A stretch of DNA of 22,898 bases from CS1-C013 sp964347265 (GTDB taxonomy: Archaea > Aenigmatarchaeota > Aenigmatarchaeia > Aenigmatarchaeales > Aenigmatarchaeaceae), in contig CAYFXV010000008.1 in the NCBI GenBank assembly GCA_964347265.1, forward strand, positions 1-22,898, read 5' to 3'. How positions within the stretch are numbered: the first letter of the stretch is position 1; every line of letters begins with the position of its first letter. The position numbers were made by a program, and so were the translations under genes. This document shows positions 15,676 to 22,373 of the stretch, piece by piece. The notes beneath the pieces are model-generated. The model was not told where the DNA came from, did not search any database, and was given only the letters and a program-made list of their open reading frames with translations.

Positions 15676-15710
15676 AATTATCTAGTGGAAATAACTAGTT
15701 TAGATTCAAG
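15614..15710 (+). repeat. Dispersed intergenic repeat, copy B
   Basis: Contains CATCAATATAACCACATGAA, TCATGTTTTTCCATACCAGA, CATGAAATTATCTAGTGGAA and TAACTAGTTTAGATT. TTTCCA (15658-15663) pairs with TGGAAA (15686-15691). CTAGT/ACTAG forms another small stem. It overlaps the 3' end of the ORF at 15448 and has the same orientation as copies A, C and D. Confidence 0.78.
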
Positions 15711-15748
15711 TTTAAATTTTTTACTGTTCTATTTTAAATAGTGATAAA

Positions 15749-16066
15749 ATGAAAAACAAACTATTTTTTGGAATGATTGTAGTGACTTCATTGATTCTAG
15801 CAAGCACAGTATTGGCAGCACCATCAGAGAAAGCATGGGAAAAATCAGGAAACTTTTTTAACCTTTTCGAACCCCCTTATGAAGAATATGAAGGATGGTA
15901 CATCGTTGGAGTCAAAAATCCAAGGTCTCCTGGCGACCAGTGGGGTAAAAGTGATACAGGCGTGGTTGTTTTTGATATAGAAAAGGTCGTTTCATCCATT
16001 ACAATAATGAAAGTTAATACACCTACTGGAAAACTTATTGAAAATGAAAATTTTATGGGGCCTTAA
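15749..16066 (+). CDS. Small exported protein, unknown
   Basis: 105 aa. Signal peptide of about 23 residues (MKNKLFFGMIVVTSLILASTVLAA), then a soluble part with aromatic residues (EKSGNFFNLFEPPYEEYEGW) and KSDTGVVVFDIEKVVSSITI. No cysteines, no anchor. The possible TATA box is TTTTAAATAG at 15731-15740, close to the start. A T-rich terminator follows. I do not recognise a family. Confidence 0.6.
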   Translation: MKNKLFFGMIVVTSLILASTVLAAPSEKAWEKSGNFFNLFEPPYEEYEGWYIVGVKNPRSPGDQWGKSDTGVVVFDIEKVVSSITIMKVNTPTGKLIENENFMGP

Positions 16067-16074
16067 TTCAGTAG

Positions 16075-16100
16075 TACCTTTTTTTCTTTTTCTTTTTTGA
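16075..16100 (+). terminator. T-rich terminator after the 15749 gene
   Basis: A run of T with a few C follows nine bases after the stop codon; no stem is needed in archaea. Confidence 0.4.
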
Positions 16101-16144
16101 TTAGAATCAGATAGATTTTTTTTCTTGAAAAAGAAAATATAATC

Positions 16145-16306
16145 ATGAAGATTGACCTTCAGCTTATCGGGTTAATAATTCTCTTTTTTGGTTTGGTTTT
16201 AGTTATAGGTACAGATTATAGTATCCGTCAAATATTAGCTTTGAGTATGATGGCTTTTGGTGCTATTTTAATATTTTGTGGAAAATTCAAATCAAAAAAG
16301 AAATAA
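16145..16306 (+). CDS. Tiny two-helix membrane protein (53 aa)
   Basis: MKIDLQLIGLIILFFGLVLV starts the first helix; LALSMMAFGAILIFCGKF is the second; the end is KSKKK. A positive tail and a short loop (GTDYSIRQI) fit a helical hairpin. No clear Shine-Dalgarno. The gene is supported only by its hydrophobic pattern, the intact frame and its place after a terminator. Function unknown. Confidence 0.5.
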   Translation: MKIDLQLIGLIILFFGLVLVIGTDYSIRQILALSMMAFGAILIFCGKFKSKKK

Positions 16307-16471
16307 CCCTTAAATCCTGATTTTTCTATAGTTTTAGATATTTTAGGGCCGCTCGTAACTCAACTTGCTTGAGGTTTCTCTAGAGGCTACCTTAATCAAT
16401 TGTCTAGTATTTCAGATTTTCTCTACAAGTTAAAAATCTAACATTATTATTATGTTTATCTTTTTTCGATT
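16307..16471. other. 165-base gap between convergent genes, with a GC-richer core
   Basis: No ORF. A GC-richer core at 16347-16391 contains the hairpin CTCAA/TTGAG (16359-16363 with 16369-16373) and the palindrome CTCTAGAG (16378-16385). It could be a small RNA or a remnant; no tRNA or box motifs could be identified. Confidence 0.3.
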
Positions 16472-17461
16472 TTATTTCTTAATATTTTCTCTAAGTTTTT
16501 TAATGGTTTTTTTCAATTTATCTTCTATTTTCTTGCGCTCGGTTATGTCCTTTTGAACAGATATAGAATGCAAAATTTTACCTTTCTTGTTTCTAACAGA
16601 ATTGGCACTTAATATTACTGTGTGCCTTTTCCCATTTTTGCTAATAATGGTCATTTCCTCATTATTTATTTTACCATATTTTTTCCATTTTTTAAAAAAA
16701 CGCTTCATTTTTTGCAGTGACTCTGGAGCATATATTGTTTTTAATGGCTTGCCAACAAGTTCTTCTTTTTTATATTCAAGTGTCTTTAGCGCAGATTTGT
16801 TAACATCGATTATCACACCTTCTGGTGAAATCATGTAACAATATGCTGGTTCATTCTCAAAGAATATTCTAAAACGTTCTTCTGCATTCTTGCGCTCGGT
16901 TATATCATCAATGATTAAAATGAATGAAATACTATTATCGGGATTTATCACTTTTGTGCCTTTTATGCGGAGAGTGTCATCAAACTTATCAATGATTTCA
17001 AACTCCACAATATCTTTTTTAGTCTTAATCAATTTGTTTATTTGTTTTAGAGATTTCGAATTTTTCAGACCAAGTACACCTGTGTAAAATTTTTTTCCTA
17101 TTATATTATCATATTTTTTAAACATAAAATCATTAATAAATTGGATATTATATTCCATATCTATAATTATCAGGCCTATAGGAATTTTGGATGTGATATT
17201 AAATATCAGTTTTTCAATAAAACTCATATCATCTATTTTAGAACTAAATAGCTTTTGCAAAAAATTTTTATTAACAAACCATATTCTCCCTCTACCAAAT
17301 TTCTTGTATCTTAATAGACCTTCCCTTTCCATTATCGAAAGATATTTAGATATAGTATGACGTTTGAATCCTACTTTATTTCCAACCTCCAAAGAAGTAG
17401 CTCCATCAGATCCTTGATCAATGATAGCTTTTATAATTCCTTTTTTAATTTCAGATTTCAT
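16472..17461 (-). CDS. wHTH-PAS-PAS sensory transcription regulator
   Basis: 329 aa. Residues about 1-72: winged helix (TSLEVGNKVGFKRHTISKYL, then MEREGLLRYKKFGRGRIWFV). Residues about 85-192: first PAS domain (IPIGLIIIDMEYNIQFIND ... ILIIDDITERK). Residues about 193-312: second PAS domain (PAYCYMISPEGVIIDVNKSA ... SISVQKDITERK). Both end in the DITERK linker typical of sensor proteins. The last residues (KKIEDKLKKTIKKLRENIKK) resemble the start of a kinase coiled coil, but no HisKA or ATPase domain follows. So this is a one-component regulator, possibly derived from a shortened kinase. The ligand is unknown. Shine-Dalgarno GAGGGAT precedes the ATG. The operator-like palindromes upstream are probably its own target. 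Confidence 0.85.
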   Translation of the reverse strand: MKSEIKKGIIKAIIDQGSDGATSLEVGNKVGFKRHTISKYLSIMEREGLLRYKKFGRGRIWFVNKNFLQKLFSSKIDDMSFIEKLIFNITSKIPIGLIIIDMEYNIQFINDFMFKKYDNIIGKKFYTGVLGLKNSKSLKQINKLIKTKKDIVEFEIIDKFDDTLRIKGTKVINPDNSISFILIIDDITERKNAEERFRIFFENEPAYCYMISPEGVIIDVNKSALKTLEYKKEELVGKPLKTIYAPESLQKMKRFFKKWKKYGKINNEEMTIISKNGKRHTVILSANSVRNKKGKILHSISVQKDITERKKIEDKLKKTIKKLRENIKK

Positions 17462-17526
17462 TTTTAATCCCTCATTTTTTATTCTTTTTAAATATTAATT
17501 ATATATTATTTAGTGCTTTCTAGTAT

Positions 17527-17556
17527 TTAATGGTTACCATTAATGGATACCTTTAA
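17527..17556. promoter_or_regulatory. Paired palindromic operators in the divergent promoter
   Basis: TTAATGGTTACCATTAA (17527-17543) is a perfect palindrome with 8-bp arms around one base. A second, imperfect copy TTAATGGATACCTTTAA (17540-17556) overlaps it by four bases. The second copy runs into the TATA-like TTTAAATAT (17552-17560), about 31-39 bases before the ATG at 17591. Binding here would block the + strand promoter and could control the wHTH-PAS-PAS gene starting at 17461. Regulator assignment is inference. Confidence 0.6.
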
Positions 17557-17590
17557 ATATTTGTTCATCCAATAGATAAATAGGGATTAA

Positions 17591-17749
17591 ATGGATAAGT
17601 GCTTTATTTTTGAAACCATTAAAAAGGGGAAACTGAAATCTAATTTTTTTAATATTAAAACATTTGGATTTTGTTTTAATTGCGAAAACTATAGTGAAAA
17701 TTTAAAAATTGTAGAAGGTGTTTTACTCTGTGAATTTTGTATAGATTAA
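17591..17749 (+). CDS. Small zinc-finger protein (52 aa)
   Basis: MDKCFIFETIKKGKLKSNFF followed by TFGFCFNCENY and, at the end, VLLCEFCID. CFNC (28-31) and CEFC (47-50) can hold one zinc. AGGGATTAA precedes the ATG as in the divergent PAS gene. Its promoter carries the paired palindromes, so it is likely regulated together with, or by, the wHTH-PAS-PAS protein. No family name can be given. Confidence 0.6.
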   Translation: MDKCFIFETIKKGKLKSNFFNIKTFGFCFNCENYSENLKIVEGVLLCEFCID

Positions 17750-17797
17750 TAATCTCTGGTTTTTTTTAATTTTTTTCAAAATAAAGGGGGTGAGTTT

Positions 17798-18199
17798 ATG
17801 AAAAATATTGTAAATACTGCAATAGATGCAGGTTCTTTCAAGACATTAGTAACAGCAGTTAAAGCTGCTGGGCTTTTGAAAACCTTAAGTGGTAAAGGCC
17901 CATTTACAGTTTTTGCACCTACAGATAAAGCATTTAGAAAATTACCAAAGAAAACAATTAAAAAACTACTTAAAGATAAGAATAAACTAACTGCTGTTTT
18001 AACATATCACGTAGTTTCTGGAAAAGTTATGGCATCAGATGTGTTGAGACTTAAATCAGCAAAAACTGTTCAAGGAGGAAGAGTTAAATTTGACACCACA
18101 GATGGAGTTAAGGTAAATAATGCCAATGTAGTAAAGGCAGATATAAAAACTAGCAATGGAGTAATTCATGTAATAGATAAAGTATTGCTACCCAATTAA
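17798..18199 (+). CDS. Fasciclin (FAS1) domain protein without signal peptide
   Basis: 133 aa, a single complete FAS1 domain: the first conserved box GPFTVFAPTDKAFRKLP (about 34-50), LTYHVVSGKVMASDV (H1/H2 region), and the end NGVIHVIDKVLLPN. FAS1 proteins usually are secreted and mediate adhesion; this one starts MKNIVNTAIDAGSFKTLVTA with no signal peptide or anchor, so it would be cytoplasmic or exported by another route. Strong Shine-Dalgarno GGGGGTGA. It is followed by a stem-loop with T run. A bacterial origin is plausible from the family distribution. Neighbour of sodA downstream. Confidence 0.9.
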   Translation: MKNIVNTAIDAGSFKTLVTAVKAAGLLKTLSGKGPFTVFAPTDKAFRKLPKKTIKKLLKDKNKLTAVLTYHVVSGKVMASDVLRLKSAKTVQGGRVKFDTTDGVKVNNANVVKADIKTSNGVIHVIDKVLLPN

Positions 18200-18205
18200 T
18201 TTTTT

Positions 18206-18233
18206 ACCGAGTTTAATTATTATTCGGTTTTTT
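18206..18233 (+). terminator. Stem-loop plus T run after the fasciclin gene
   Basis: ACCGA (18206-18210) pairs with TCGGT (18224-18228), followed by TTTTT; T residues also precede the stem, so it can work in both directions. This looks like a bacterial intrinsic terminator, unlike the plain T tracts at other genes in the window. Confidence 0.5.
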
Positions 18234-18265
18234 AATTTTATATAATAAATAAAGAGGTTATTAAT

Positions 18266-18325
18266 ATGTGTAAAACGTGTGCTGCACATAATCAGAAGCG
18301 GAAAAAGAAGAATGAGAAAAGGTAA
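18266..18325 (+). CDS. Possible 19-aa CxxC micropeptide upstream of sodA
   Basis: MCKTCAAHNQKRKKKNEKR, with a CxxC pair and a very basic tail. GAGGTT lies seven bases before the ATG, and the stop falls three bases before the GTG embedded in the SOD Shine-Dalgarno, so translation could be coupled. Small size makes the call uncertain; it might be a regulatory leader peptide. Confidence 0.35.
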   Translation: MCKTCAAHNQKRKKKNEKR

Positions 18326-18336
18326 AGGTGAAAAAG

Positions 18337-18951
18337 ATGGAAAAAAATAATTTTTATGTATTACCTAAACTATCTTTTGGATACAAGGATTTAGAACCAC
18401 ACATGTCTGAAGAACAGTTAACTATTCATCACGATAAACATCATCAAGGATATGTTAATGGTGCGAATTCTATAATTGAGAAATTACATAAATCAAGAAA
18501 AGAAGGTACAGAATTGGATATTAAATCCACTCTTAAGGCATTATCCTTTAACATAGGTGGTCATATATTACATTCATTGTTCTGGTCTAATTTAGCACCA
18601 ACTAACAAAGGCGGTGGAACACCTCGAGGCTTTTTAGGTGATACTATAGACAAAGAATTTGGGAGTTTTGAAAGATTCAAAAAAGAATTTACTCAAACTG
18701 CTGTTAGTGTAGAGGGTTCTGGATGGGCAGCACTAACTTTCGACAATAAGACTAAAAGACTGATAATAATGCAGATAGAAAAACATAACACGAACATCTA
18801 TCCTATGTTCAAAATTCTAATGGTTCTTGATGTCTGGGAACATGCATATTATCTCGATTACAAGAACCAAAGAGCAAAATTTGTTGATGTATTCTGGAAC
18901 ATAGTTAACTGGGATGAAGTAAACAAAAGGTTAGAAGAGGTATTGAAATAG
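18337..18951 (+). CDS. sodA: Fe/Mn superoxide dismutase
   Basis: 204 aa from the ATG at 18337, with AGGTGA (18326-18331) as Shine-Dalgarno; the GTG at 18328 lies inside that site and is not taken. Metal ligands of the Fe/Mn family are at H31 (IHHDKHHQGYV), H79 (GGHILHSLFW), D165 and H169 (VLDVWEHAYYLDY). The end NIVNWDEVNKRLEEVLK is typical. The cytoplasmic enzyme converts superoxide to oxygen and peroxide. Fe or Mn preference cannot be decided by eye. Nearby PAS regulator and CxxC proteins may form a stress-related group, but that is inference. Repeat copy C follows. Confidence 0.95.
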   Translation: MEKNNFYVLPKLSFGYKDLEPHMSEEQLTIHHDKHHQGYVNGANSIIEKLHKSRKEGTELDIKSTLKALSFNIGGHILHSLFWSNLAPTNKGGGTPRGFLGDTIDKEFGSFERFKKEFTQTAVSVEGSGWAALTFDNKTKRLIIMQIEKHNTNIYPMFKILMVLDVWEHAYYLDYKNQRAKFVDVFWNIVNWDEVNKRLEEVLK

Positions 18952-18993
18952 TTTATTGTAAGATCCGTGCTGGATTGATGATCTTCCGAACCT

Positions 18994-19107
18994 ACCAAAA
19001 TCTCAAATTCCAATTTCACTTTCCCACCACATATCTACATAACCACATGAAAAACCATATTTTTCCATACCAGACATGAAAATAACCCTAGGAAACATAT
19101 ATCTACT
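18994..19107 (+). repeat. Dispersed intergenic repeat, copy C
   Basis: Begins ACCAAAATCTCAAATTCC, like the spacer between copies D and E. Then CCACCACATATCTACATAAC, CACATGAAAAACCATATTTT and CCATACCAGACATGAAAATA. TTTCC (19062-19066) pairs with GGAAA (19091-19095). Its tail, ACATATATCTACTCTAAAA, diverges from A, B and D and touches the stop of the opposing gene. Before it, 18952-18993 holds a small inverted repeat AAGATC/GATCTT (18960-18985). Confidence 0.75.
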
Positions 19108-20044
19108 CTAAAAATTCTATAGAATCAATAACTCCATCACTATCTTCATCAATTCCTTCTACAACTCTAGCAAATACTTTAGAATCATAAGAATTTCCTC
19201 TGCACAATTCATCAAATTTTTGAAGAAAAGCTAAAATAGCAGCTCTTGTTCCTGTGATCCTTCTACCAGCAATAACAAGTATATCTTTTGTTTTATCAAA
19301 AGGATTTTTTGTTTTAACAACTATTCCACAACCTTCTTCAGCATAGTTCTTTTTGGATACAGAAGAATGAACACTAGAATAAAAATTACCCATATGCTTT
19401 ATTCTTTCGAATTTTATTGGTAACTTATTATTTACTTTAGCAGTTATTGAATTAACTCCAGGACCACCGATTATTATTAAGTTGTTTTTCAAATCCCCTT
19501 CTTTAATTTCAGTATCTAATTTTGCAGGAATTTCAGGTCTGTAAATCAGAAAACTGCCTAAGAATAGCCCCAGATCAGTTGCAAATGCTCCATCTTTAGC
19601 TCTAGCTTTTGTTGCTCCATGAGGTTCTGGACTACCTAATATTGTAAGTGCATTTAATTTCCCATCTAGTACAAATGGCTTTAAGAATCTCTTGTATAGT
19701 TTTTTTAATTGAAATATTTTTTGAGACTCTTCTAATGGTTTTAATAAAACTGTAAATGCAGAATCAGTTAAAGCATATATTTTTGCTAAAGCTCCCTGTC
19801 TTTTTTCTTCTTTTATTTTTTCTATTAAACCACTTTTTTCCAAATTTTTTGTATGATAATAAACCTTTTGTTCATGGATTTTCAATTTTTTTCCAATTTC
19901 TTTTGGGTAATTTGGTTTTTCTGCTAATATTTTTAGAATTTTCCAGGCTAAAGGAGATAGAGCAACTTTTAGTTGTTTAGGTTCTAAAACTTTTGTTATT
20001 AAACTAAAAGTTTTTCCGTTTTTATGATCAACTATTAATGCCAT
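19103..20044 (-). CDS. wHTH protein fused to S-layer-like domain and EF-hand
   Basis: 313 aa, no signal peptide. Residues about 20-105: winged HTH of ArsR type (SPLAWKILKILAEKPNYPKE, IHEQKVYYHTKNLEKSGLI). Residues about 165-295 resemble the archaeal S-layer C-terminal domain: NLIIIGGPGVNSIT, EGCGIVVKTKNPFDKTKDIL and VIAGRRITGTRAAILAFLQK. The last 17 residues, GIDEDSDGVIDSIEFLE, form a canonical EF-hand loop (D299, D301, D303, G304, I306, D307, E310). A DNA-binding protein with a calcium-loop tail is unusual; it might sense calcium or an envelope-related ligand. TATA-like AATATTTAAA upstream may serve both directions. Confidence 0.72.
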   Translation of the reverse strand: MALIVDHKNGKTFSLITKVLEPKQLKVALSPLAWKILKILAEKPNYPKEIGKKLKIHEQKVYYHTKNLEKSGLIEKIKEEKRQGALAKIYALTDSAFTVLLKPLEESQKIFQLKKLYKRFLKPFVLDGKLNALTILGSPEPHGATKARAKDGAFATDLGLFLGSFLIYRPEIPAKLDTEIKEGDLKNNLIIIGGPGVNSITAKVNNKLPIKFERIKHMGNFYSSVHSSVSKKNYAEEGCGIVVKTKNPFDKTKDILVIAGRRITGTRAAILAFLQKFDELCRGNSYDSKVFARVVEGIDEDSDGVIDSIEFLE

Positions 20045-20091
20045 AAAACCATTATAAAATGTTTTTTAATAGTATTATAATTTTTTTAATA

Positions 20092-20101
20092 ATATTTAAA
20101 T
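20092..20101 (+). promoter_or_regulatory. TATA box before the hairpin leader
   Basis: ATATTTAAAT is centred about 28-30 bases before the start of the hairpin at 20127, so transcription would begin at or just before the hairpin. Confidence 0.45.
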
Positions 20102-20126
20102 CTAACTGTTACCATAATTTCAAAAA

Positions 20127-20183
20127 AGCAGAGGAGAAAAAACCCCAGGTGGTGTCCGCTAATAATAAGCTTCTCCCTCTGCT
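20127..20183 (+). ncRNA. Hairpin leader RNA before the Cys-rich gene
   Basis: AGCAGAGGAGAA (20127-20138) pairs with TTCTCCCTCTGCT (20171-20183), 12 pairs with one bulge. The 32-base loop contains AACCCCAGGTGGTGTCCGCT. No T run follows, so it is not a terminator. It should form the 5' end of the transcript of the gene at 20203, or a separate small RNA. Class unknown. Confidence 0.5.
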
Positions 20184-20202
20184 TAATGATCAAGTGAACT
20201 AA

Positions 20203-20478
20203 ATGGAAAAAAACAATGGCTTTAAAATAATAGATCCTTCTGATTGTGGAACTTTTTCTAGATTTTCATATAAAATTTGTAGAGATGGGGGAAATCAAGA
20301 TTGCATATTATATAAAAGTAATTCTTGGGGAAATAAAGATGAGTTGAAAAGGATTTGTGAATGTTGTTCTTGTATAAAAAAACAGGAAAATTTTTTTGAT
20401 AGAGAACAACCTGTTCAAGTCACAAGAAATGAAGTTGGTAAAGTTATAATAGCTTTATATAGAGGGTCTTTACAGTAA
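20203..20478 (+). CDS. Small cysteine-rich protein (91 aa), unknown
   Basis: No signal peptide. Seven cysteines include the dense group ICECCSCIKK (residues about 51-60) plus DC and IC upstream (SDCGTFSRFSYKIC, GGNQDCILYK). The spacing suggests metal binding in the cytoplasm. The last third (QPVQVTRNEVGKVIIALYRG) is more regular. I do not recognise the family. The gene lies behind the structured hairpin leader and before a small hairpin (20490-20506). Confidence 0.6.
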   Translation: MEKNNGFKIIDPSDCGTFSRFSYKICRDGGNQDCILYKSNSWGNKDELKRICECCSCIKKQENFFDREQPVQVTRNEVGKVIIALYRGSLQ

Positions 20479-20489
20479 AATAAATAGAA

Positions 20490-20506
20490 AGAGTAAAAAA
20501 TACTCT
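20490..20506. terminator. Small hairpin between convergent genes
   Basis: AGAGTA/TACTCT with a five-A loop. On the minus strand the loop is T5 and a T-rich stretch follows, so it may end transcripts from either side. Confidence 0.4.
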
Positions 20507-20536
20507 AAACAAAACCATTTTCTGAAATCAAAAATA

Positions 20537-20932
20537 TTATCTTTTCAACTTTTGGCCTATCCAGCCACCGATTGCACCCAAGATAATGCCGACGCCTATG
20601 AAAAATCCGAATCCTGCTAAAACAGTAACATAACTTGTTATAGTGGTTCCAAGCATTACTGCTAAATTATCTAACAACGGAAATCCTGTTGTTCCTGGTA
20701 AAACCACAAATGGTGCTACAATACCTGCTATTATACCACCAATAATGCCTCCGATAATTCCGTGAATTGCTCCCTTTATGCCTGAACCTGCTCCCCGACC
20801 TATGTAAATACCTGCAATCAATGGTGCAATTAATACTGCATATATTGCAAATGTTCCACCAACCATACCTAGTATAACTGCCAAAATCACGTAGAGTATA
20901 CCACCAATAATATATTTTTTAAAATTTGCCAT
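20537..20932 (-). CDS. DUF5518-like glycine-rich membrane protein
   Basis: 131 aa from the ATG at 20932. The GTG at 20941 sits within a Shine-Dalgarno-like AAGTGAA and is not preferred. Four hydrophobic helices are rich in Gly and Ile: YIIGGILYVILAVILGMVGG, YAVLIAPLIAGIYIG, HGIIGGIIGGIIAGIVAPFV, and GFGFFIGVGIILGAIGGWIG. The pattern fits the archaeal DUF5518 type. Helix-helix packing by GxxxG is likely; function unknown. The repeated GGII units (about 60-72) are coded by near-identical short DNA repeats. Confidence 0.65.
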   Translation of the reverse strand: MANFKKYIIGGILYVILAVILGMVGGTFAIYAVLIAPLIAGIYIGRGAGSGIKGAIHGIIGGIIGGIIAGIVAPFVVLPGTTGFPLLDNLAVMLGTTITSYVTVLAGFGFFIGVGIILGAIGGWIGQKLKR

Positions 20933-20961
20933 AATATTCACTTTTAAAAATAATATTTTCC

Positions 20962-22260
20962 TTAAATATAAAGTTTGCCTTTTGTCGAAAATCCTCTCAA
21001 ATGAGAATAATCGGCTTCTTTTAACCTTGTTTTAATGAATTTTCCTAACAATTTTTCTTTGCTATCAATTAGAATATTTTTATATGCAAAATTCCTACCT
21101 ATCCATTGATTTGGATTTTTTCCTTTTTTTGTTATCAAAACATATCCTTCCCAATTTATCCATTCTCTATTTTTTTCTAAAGACATTTCTCTTACTATTT
21201 TTGATATCTTCCCACTTCTTTTACTTATGATTTTAGATGGTAATTGTTTGAGATTTTTAATAGGAGTTCTAGGTCTTTTTCCAAATTTTGAAATATTAAC
21301 CCAGTCTGGCCTTATTTTTCTTATCAATTTGATAGTGTTTTCAAATTTTTCTTCAGTTTCTTCAGGAAAACCAACTATAACATCAGTCCATAGTTGAATT
21401 TTAAGGTTTTTTCTAAATTCTTCAACAATTTTTAAGAAATCTTCCACTTTATAATTTCTATTCATTCTTTCTAGAATTTCATTGTTCCCAGATTGTATTG
21501 GAAGATGTAAAAAATTGTATATTTTCTTGCTTTTGTAGGAATTTATCAGATCTTTAAGTATTGGTAAGACATTTTTTGGATTCATCATTCCAACTCTAAT
21601 AAAAAATTTTCCAGGAATATTAGAAATTTCATTTAATAGTTCTGGTAATGTTGTTTTATTATCTAAACCATATGAAGCATTGTCTTGGGAAGTTATCCAA
21701 ATCTCTTTACAACCTTGTTTTATTGAGTTTTCTATTTCTTTTATTATCATTTCTTTTGGATATGAAAACAAACTTCCTTTGGCAAATCTAACACAGCAGT
21801 AAGCACAAGCAGAATTACAACCACTTGAGATAGGAACAATATCTATTACAGGATTTCTTTTTATTTTTGGTAAGCAAAGCTTTATTTCTTCTGTTTTTCC
21901 TAGATATTCTATTCTTTTTCCTTTAAGGGTTTTTTTAACAGCTTGAGCAATCTCTTTTACATGATGAGTACTAACTAAACTGGCTTTTGGAAAAAATTCT
22001 ACTAGTTTTCTGTATATTCCTTCTGGCATGCAGCCAGCTATGATTAGTTTTTTGTTAGGATACGACTCTTGTATTCGTTTTATTCTAAACAATATCCTTT
22101 GTTCAGTAGGAGATTTTACATAACAAGTTACAACTATTATTAAATCAGCATATTTTTCATTCTTAATGATATTAAAACCGGCTTGTTCTAACAAACCAGC
22201 CATTATTTCTGCTTCTCCTTGAGATGTAGAACAACCATAGGTTTCTATGTAGATGTTCAT
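20962..22260 (-). CDS. MiaB-like tRNA methylthiotransferase (archaeal t6A type)
   Basis: 432 aa, normal length. N-terminal UPF0004 domain with cysteines C10 (ETYGCSTSQGE), C46 (TCYVKSPTEQ) and C77 (AGCMPEG), which bind one [4Fe-4S] cluster. The radical SAM triad CNSACAYC (C148, C152, C155) binds the second. The middle region has ITSQDNASYG, LHLPIQSGNNEILERMNRNY and VIVGFPEETEE. A C-terminal TRAM domain (EGYVLITKKGK ... NILI) contacts tRNA. Archaeal members are thought to turn t6A37 into ms2t6A37, like eukaryotic CDKAL1. The stop is 29 bases before the DUF5518-like start, so the two may be one transcript. Confidence 0.92.
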   Translation of the reverse strand: MNIYIETYGCSTSQGEAEIMAGLLEQAGFNIIKNEKYADLIIVVTCYVKSPTEQRILFRIKRIQESYPNKKLIIAGCMPEGIYRKLVEFFPKASLVSTHHVKEIAQAVKKTLKGKRIEYLGKTEEIKLCLPKIKRNPVIDIVPISSGCNSACAYCCVRFAKGSLFSYPKEMIIKEIENSIKQGCKEIWITSQDNASYGLDNKTTLPELLNEISNIPGKFFIRVGMMNPKNVLPILKDLINSYKSKKIYNFLHLPIQSGNNEILERMNRNYKVEDFLKIVEEFRKNLKIQLWTDVIVGFPEETEEKFENTIKLIRKIRPDWVNISKFGKRPRTPIKNLKQLPSKIISKRSGKISKIVREMSLEKNREWINWEGYVLITKKGKNPNQWIGRNFAYKNILIDSKEKLLGKFIKTRLKEADYSHLRGFSTKGKLYI

Positions 22261-22304
22261 TTTAACACAGAATTATATTTTCATTGAAATTATAAGAAAC
22301 TAAC

Positions 22305-22340
22305 TTATATGAAAATAATACCAGGAAACATATATATGAC
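22305..22340 (+). repeat. Fragment (F) of the dispersed repeat
   Basis: TATGAAAATAATACCAGGAA followed by ACATATATATGAC matches the 3' half of copy C (CATGAAAATAACCCTAGGAA, ACATATATCTAC) with few differences. It lies directly upstream of the TATA box of the CsaA-like gene, so a decayed copy now borders that promoter. Confidence 0.5.
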
Positions 22341-22341
22341 A

Positions 22342-22350
22342 TTTTATAAA
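22342..22350 (+). promoter_or_regulatory. TATA box of the CsaA-like gene
   Basis: TTTTATAAA lies about 24-32 bases before the ATG at 22374, with no Shine-Dalgarno between; a leaderless transcript is likely. Confidence 0.5.
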
Positions 22351-22373
22351 GTTCTGAATTTATTTAATAAATT

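Noticed and set aside
14626..15710. Insertion sequence flanked by repeats
   Set aside because: No transposase or integrase frame in the window; the repeats are direct, imperfect and also found singly elsewhere.
16587..17087. Plus-strand hydrophobic frames inside the PAS regulator
   Set aside because: Antisense of PAS-domain codons; no start signals.
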